The notes beneath the pieces are model-generated. The model was not told the DNA's origin. It saw nothing but the letters and a program-made list of their open reading frames with translations, and did no database searches. A stretch of DNA of 64,000 bases from Poriferisodalis sp965221195 (GTDB lineage Bacteria; Actinomycetota; Acidimicrobiia; Acidimicrobiales; Poriferisodalaceae), in the NCBI GenBank assembly GCA_965221195.1, contig OZ244864.1:1426001-1490000 (forward strand), written 5' to 3'. Positions 60,774 to 64,000 of this stretch are shown piece after piece. Every line of letters begins with the position of its first letter. Within the stretch, counting starts at the first letter, position 1. A program made the translations under genes and the position numbers.

Positions 60774-61811
60774 TCACGCTCCGGTTGCTGCATCAAGGGT
60801 CGTGCGTGCTAATGCGGCGGCTCGGGAGGGACTGCTCATGATGGTGTCGATGACTGTCGGTGACATCCCCGCATTCGACACTGCCGGGGCCAAATCACTA
60901 TCGGTGTCGTCTATCACTAACGTTCCGGCGAATTCCCTATAGAGCCGTGCTATGCCCACAACGCTGGCTTCGTGACCTAAGTCGCTCATCATGGCTGCGG
61001 CAGGTCCCTTGATTGATGCACCACCGACGATGGGCGATACCGCGACGACGCTGCGACGACGCTTCGCTAAGACCTCGCGGATCGGGGCCACATCCACCAC
61101 CGGGCCGATGGACACGAACGGGTTTGACGGCGCCACCACCACGGCTGTGGCGCTGGACAGTATGTCGATCACGCGGGGTGCTGGCTGGGCGGTTTCTATG
61201 CCGGCGAAACGGACAGCGCGGATCGCAATGGCGTGCTGTTGGGCCACGAAGTATTGCTGGAAGTCGATCTCTGTGGCACCAACCGGCTCCGCAGGAGTGA
61301 TGCGGGTTCGGATTGGATCGTCGCTGACTGGCAGCAAGGTCAGTTCGAGACCGAAACTGGCGGCTATCTCGCTGGTCACTTGTGACAGCGATGCGCCCTC
61401 GCTGCGGCGTTGGGTGCGGTACAGATGCAGCGCGAGATCTAAATCGCCGAGCTTGAACCAATCTTGGCCGCCGAGGCGCCCCAGTTCGGTTAGCACGCGC
61501 CATGACTCGCCCATGCGTCCCCAGCCCGTCTCAGGGTTGATCTGCGAGGCCAGTGTGTAGGTCACCGTGTCGAGATCGGGGCTGATGCTCAGGCCGTGCA
61601 GTGTGAAATCGTCGCCCACGTTGACGATGGCAGTCACGTTTGTCGGTTGATGCACCTGCATGAGTCCGCTCAGGAATCGGGCTGCCCCGACACCTCCAGC
61701 CAGAACGGCAACTGTCTCATCTCGACCAGTCTCATCTCGACCAGTCTCATCTCGACCAGTCTCATCTCGACCATTCTCATCTCGACCAGTCTCATCTCGA
61801 TCTGCGGTCAC
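60774..61811 (-). CDS. cofD: 2-phospho-L-lactate/phosphoenolpyruvate transferase, F420 pathway
   Basis: 345 residues from GTG 61811; an earlier in-frame start at 61907 would run into the CWB2 gene. Builds F420-0 (or dehydro-F420-0) from the Fo deazaflavin. VAVLAGGVGAARFLSGL, VNVGDDFTLHGLSISPDLDT, DWFKLGDLDLALHLYRT, PSNPFVSIGPV and GGASIKGPAA are family blocks. The N terminus before VAVLAGG is six pentapeptides GRDET from a 15-bp minisatellite, so copy number changes would not shift frame. CofE lies directly downstream; Fo synthase is not in the window. Confidence 0.93.
   Translation of the reverse strand: MTADRDETGRDENGRDETGRDETGRDETGRDETVAVLAGGVGAARFLSGLMQVHQPTNVTAIVNVGDDFTLHGLSISPDLDTVTYTLASQINPETGWGRMGESWRVLTELGRLGGQDWFKLGDLDLALHLYRTQRRSEGASLSQVTSEIAASFGLELTLLPVSDDPIRTRITPAEPVGATEIDFQQYFVAQQHAIAIRAVRFAGIETAQPAPRVIDILSSATAVVVAPSNPFVSIGPVVDVAPIREVLAKRRRSVVAVSPIVGGASIKGPAAAMMSDLGHEASVVGIARLYREFAGTLVIDDTDSDLAPAVSNAGMSPTVIDTIMSSPSRAAALARTTLDAATGA
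61716..61805 (-). repeat. Coding minisatellite at the cofD 5' end, six 15-bp units
   Basis: Unit ctcatctcgaccagt (plus strand) six times with two variants, encoding RDETG on the minus strand right after the start of cofD and before its first conserved strand. Confidence 0.95.
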
Positions 61812-61822
61812 AGGGTGGTGGG

Positions 61823-63280
61823 TCAAGGCAGGCAGTCTGGCAGCGAACTCGTTGCTACCGCCGCAGTGACGACATTTGAGGGCGTGGCATAACCTGACGG
61901 GCTCCATATCTCATTGCCGGTCCCATAGCCGGAGCCTTCGGCGCGCACCTGCACTTCGTACAGAACGCCATTGCTCAGTCCCGAGATGGTTTCGGGCGAA
62001 CTGGCGTTTCTCTTTGTGTCCCAATCTCCTTGGGGTGGTAGTCGGTATCGGATGGTGTAGCCGGACGGGTCTGTGTTGCCTACTGTGCCGCCTACTGGGG
62101 CTGGGGCTTTCCAAGAGACTGTGAGAGCGCCGTTGAGCGGTGTTACTGTCACCTCACGCGGTGCCCCGGCTGTGTCTGTGCGAGGATCGCAGTTGCGGTT
62201 GATTCCCTTCAGCGCGTCGACCGCTGCTTCAACTGTGGCATTGGCTACGGCCGCTCGGCCACCGAAGACGGTGAGCCTGACTGTGCTCTTATTGGGAACC
62301 GGGCCGGCCAAGAACGTTCGGGTTGCCTCAGGCAGAGCCGGTTCTGACAGTAGCAGCGGGGTACTCCGCAAACCCAGCAAGACACCGCTGACCAAAGCGT
62401 CGGGGAAGTTCCGGCCATCAGCGAGCCCGAACTCTTGAGATCCGAAGTCGCATTCGGTGAGTTTCTTGGCGATCTCAGTAGCAGTCTCAAAGCGATTCTG
62501 CCCCCATACACGCAGGACGTTGATACCTGCTGAGACAAGTTCGTTTTCGACTGATTTCGAGACTGCTGCTGGTCCACCTGCGATGAGTACCTGTGAAATG
62601 GTGTAGTCCTTAATGAAATCCTTGACGGCTGTGGGCAGTTCGTCTGGGTCGGTGAGCAGTACGGGATGTTGGCCTGCGAAGGCGAGCGGCGACAATGCCA
62701 ATGCGTCAGCGAAATTTTTCCCGGTCGCCAGCAGAGCGGTGCGACGATTGTCGTTGCAGTAGTAGCCGACTTCGCTGGCAGCGACCTCGCGGCTGATGTT
62801 GACCACGGTCTGGTAAAAGTCGGGACCCGCCAACCGTTTGGGCGTACCTTCGATCAACTCAGCTAGCTGTTGTTCTACTTTGGCGGACACGGCATCGCTA
62901 TTGCCGACGATGACGACTTGCGCAACGTCGTTTTGTTCTATGAATCTGCGGGGCGCAGAGTGCAACTCATCGGGTGGGGTGAGCAGGATCGGCGCTGTAG
63001 ACACCGCCGCCAATGGTGTGGCAGCCAGCGCTTCGGCAAAGCTTTTGCCCGGAGCCACGATCACGGCATTGATTACATCGGTTCCTCCTAGGATGTCTGC
63101 GAATTCCTGCGCTACCGCCGTTGCGGTCTCGTAACGGTCGTAACCCCACAGCCGGTTTGTGCTAACACGTGATGCAGCGTCGGCAGCGTGTGTGATGCCG
63201 ACGATTGCAGAGCTGGCCAGCAGTGCCGTTGTTGCTGCGCGTCGCAGGCGAATCCAGTTCCAATATGGGCGGTGCCTCAT
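61823..63280 (-). CDS. Secreted cell-wall-binding repeat (CWB2) protein with C-terminal fibronectin III domain
   Basis: 485 residues from the ATG at 63280 (another at 63307). Signal peptide ending near HAADA. Three CWB2-type units follow: LWGYDRYETATAVAQEFADI, VIVAPGKSFAEALAATPLAA, VVIVGNSDAVS; then the second and third with LLTDPDELP and VTVFGG-like cores. These noncovalently bind wall polymers. Residues about 385-480 are a fibronectin type III domain (VTVTPLNGALTVSWKAPAP, YEVQVRAEGSGYG). Surface adhesion or enzyme-targeting role likely. Ends 12 bp before cofD. Confidence 0.88.
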   Translation of the reverse strand: MRHRPYWNWIRLRRAATTALLASSAIVGITHAADAASRVSTNRLWGYDRYETATAVAQEFADILGGTDVINAVIVAPGKSFAEALAATPLAAVSTAPILLTPPDELHSAPRRFIEQNDVAQVVIVGNSDAVSAKVEQQLAELIEGTPKRLAGPDFYQTVVNISREVAASEVGYYCNDNRRTALLATGKNFADALALSPLAFAGQHPVLLTDPDELPTAVKDFIKDYTISQVLIAGGPAAVSKSVENELVSAGINVLRVWGQNRFETATEIAKKLTECDFGSQEFGLADGRNFPDALVSGVLLGLRSTPLLLSEPALPEATRTFLAGPVPNKSTVRLTVFGGRAAVANATVEAAVDALKGINRNCDPRTDTAGAPREVTVTPLNGALTVSWKAPAPVGGTVGNTDPSGYTIRYRLPPQGDWDTKRNASSPETISGLSNGVLYEVQVRAEGSGYGTGNEIWSPSGYATPSNVVTAAVATSSLPDCLP

Positions 63281-63385
63281 GCGCGGCACGGTACCCGAAC
63301 CTGCCACCCAAGAGGGTGAAGCCTTCGAGATAGCTCAAAATGACTTCGCAGCGTCGGCGGTGGCCCTACCCTGATTGTTGCCCGC

Positions 63386-64000
63386 ATGTCTGCGGGGCGA
63401 TCCTCGAACCGGAGCCGACCTGTGCCGACGGCCCTCATCACCGGAATCACCGGCCAAGACGGCCAGTACTTGGCCGAGCACTTGCATGGTGAGGGTTATC
63501 GGGTTGTCGGCCTGATGACTGGTCAGCACAACCCGCGCTCAGAGACGGTGTCCGCTGATCTGCCGTACGTGGAAATCGTGCCGGGTGACCTCGCCGATCT
63601 AGCATCGCTGATAGCAGCACTTGAATACACCCAGCCCGACGAGGTGTACAACCTTGGTGCGATCAGCTTTGTTGCGTTGTCGTTCAAGCAGCCCGAACTG
63701 ACTGCCAACATCACCGGTCTGGGAGTCCTGCGTCTGTTGGAGGCGATTCGGCTAGTGGGCGGGGTGGATAACCCGATTCGCTTCTACCAAGCCTCTTCCA
63801 GCGAGATGTTCGGCAAAGTTCGTGAGACACCTCAGAACGAGCTCACGCCGCTGCATCCGCGGAGCCCTTACGGTTCGGCCAAGGTGTTCGGCCATCACAC
63901 CACAGTGAACTACCGCGAGAGCTACGGGCTCTTCGCCTGTAGCGGCATTCTGTTCAATCACGAGTCGCCCCGGCGCGGTCTTGAGTTTGTGACTCGTAAG
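63386..64000 (+). CDS. gmd: GDP-mannose 4,6-dehydratase, 5' part
   Basis: The frame is open to the window end; about 205 residues seen. NADP motif TALITGITGQDGQYLAEHL, VYNLGAISFVALSFKQPELT, active-site YQASSSEMFGKV and the catalytic Tyr-x3-Lys as YGSAKVFGH, then VNYRESYGLFACSGILFNHE typical of Gmd. Makes GDP-4-keto-6-deoxymannose for fucose, rhamnose or perosamine-type sugars. Start could be the ATG at 63386 or the GTG at 63422, which is closer to the first conserved strand. Downstream steps lie beyond the window. Confidence 0.9.
   Translation, partial: MSAGRSSNRSRPVPTALITGITGQDGQYLAEHLHGEGYRVVGLMTGQHNPRSETVSADLPYVEIVPGDLADLASLIAALEYTQPDEVYNLGAISFVALSFKQPELTANITGLGVLRLLEAIRLVGGVDNPIRFYQASSSEMFGKVRETPQNELTPLHPRSPYGSAKVFGHHTTVNYRESYGLFACSGILFNHESPRRGLEFVTRK

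Noticed and set aside
1..64000. tRNA, rRNA, riboswitches and replication origin
   Set aside because: No cloverleaf-like segment, rRNA motif, known riboswitch core or DnaA-box cluster was found by eye in the intergenic regions; a covariance-model scan was not possible.
54789..64000. Whole right end as one polysaccharide biosynthesis operon
   Set aside because: cofE, cofD and the CWB2 gene are on the opposite strand and interrupt it; only 54789-60041 is plausibly one transcription unit.

Overview
The window looks like chromosomal DNA of a GC-rich actinobacterium, most likely of the Acidimicrobiia. The basis is a homodimeric AceE-type pyruvate dehydrogenase E1, coenzyme F420 genes (CofD, CofE, a luciferase-like oxidoreductase), MoeZ-like and mycobacterial LpdA-like proteins, an LCP wall protein, cell-wall-binding repeats, frequent GTG starts and ATGA/GTGA gene overlaps. 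The genus is not resolved. No rRNA, tRNA or CRISPR array was seen.

Layout. 0-2.2 kb: end of a branched-chain amino-acid ABC transporter operon (livM', livG, livF). 2.3-9.3 kb: F420-type oxidoreductase, SDR, diguanylate cyclase, acyl-CoA dehydrogenase, a NifU/Nfu-like small protein, and aceE. 9.3-21.5 kb: an accessory island inserted exactly between the divergent 5' ends of aceE and an RNase H gene. 21.5-28.9 kb: RNase H-SLOG fusion, SRPBCC protein, a TlpA/thioredoxin-like lipoprotein with an in-frame TGA in its active site (candidate selenoprotein), then lpd (E3), E2 and a LipB-LipA fusion. Without the island, E1 (aceE) would lie about 2.7 kb from E3, E2 and the lipoylation enzymes, so the native locus was a pyruvate dehydrogenase and lipoate neighbourhood. 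29-33.7 kb: membrane protein and a two-ATPase, two-permease ABC exporter operon. 33.8-41 kb: glycosyltransferase, biotin-dependent carboxylase alpha subunit divergent from its ligase BirA, leucyl aminopeptidase, an unknown protein, and a sirtuin. 41-51.7 kb: one 3,557-residue secreted Calx-beta repeat protein with recent internal duplications and a 14-G tract upstream. 52-64 kb: rhodanese-ThiF protein, flavoprotein disulfide reductase, LCP protein, UDP-glucose dehydrogenase, His-rich membrane protein, sugar nucleotidyltransferase, F420 genes cofE/cofD, CWB2 surface protein and the start of GDP-mannose 4,6-dehydratase: largely envelope polysaccharide and surface functions.

The island is the most unusual part. 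A 120-bp direct repeat made of the first 18 codons of aceE, the short gap, and the first 15 codons of rnhA occurs three times (9243, 18188, 21422). It bounds two tandem units that share the same ends: the 3' end of a helicase gene on the left and vapC/vapB plus a spacer on the right. Their cargo differs. Unit 1 carries a 1,513-residue DExH helicase with a DUF1998-like end and an overlapping 1,158-residue partner of unknown fold, in a layout like two-gene Druantia III defence systems. Unit 2 carries an AbiE-like nucleotidyltransferase toxin/antitoxin pair and an IS481 relic. No integrase is visible in the island.

A second window-wide theme is minisatellites, many with 15-bp units (five codons, so frame-preserving), in gene termini, linkers and start regions.
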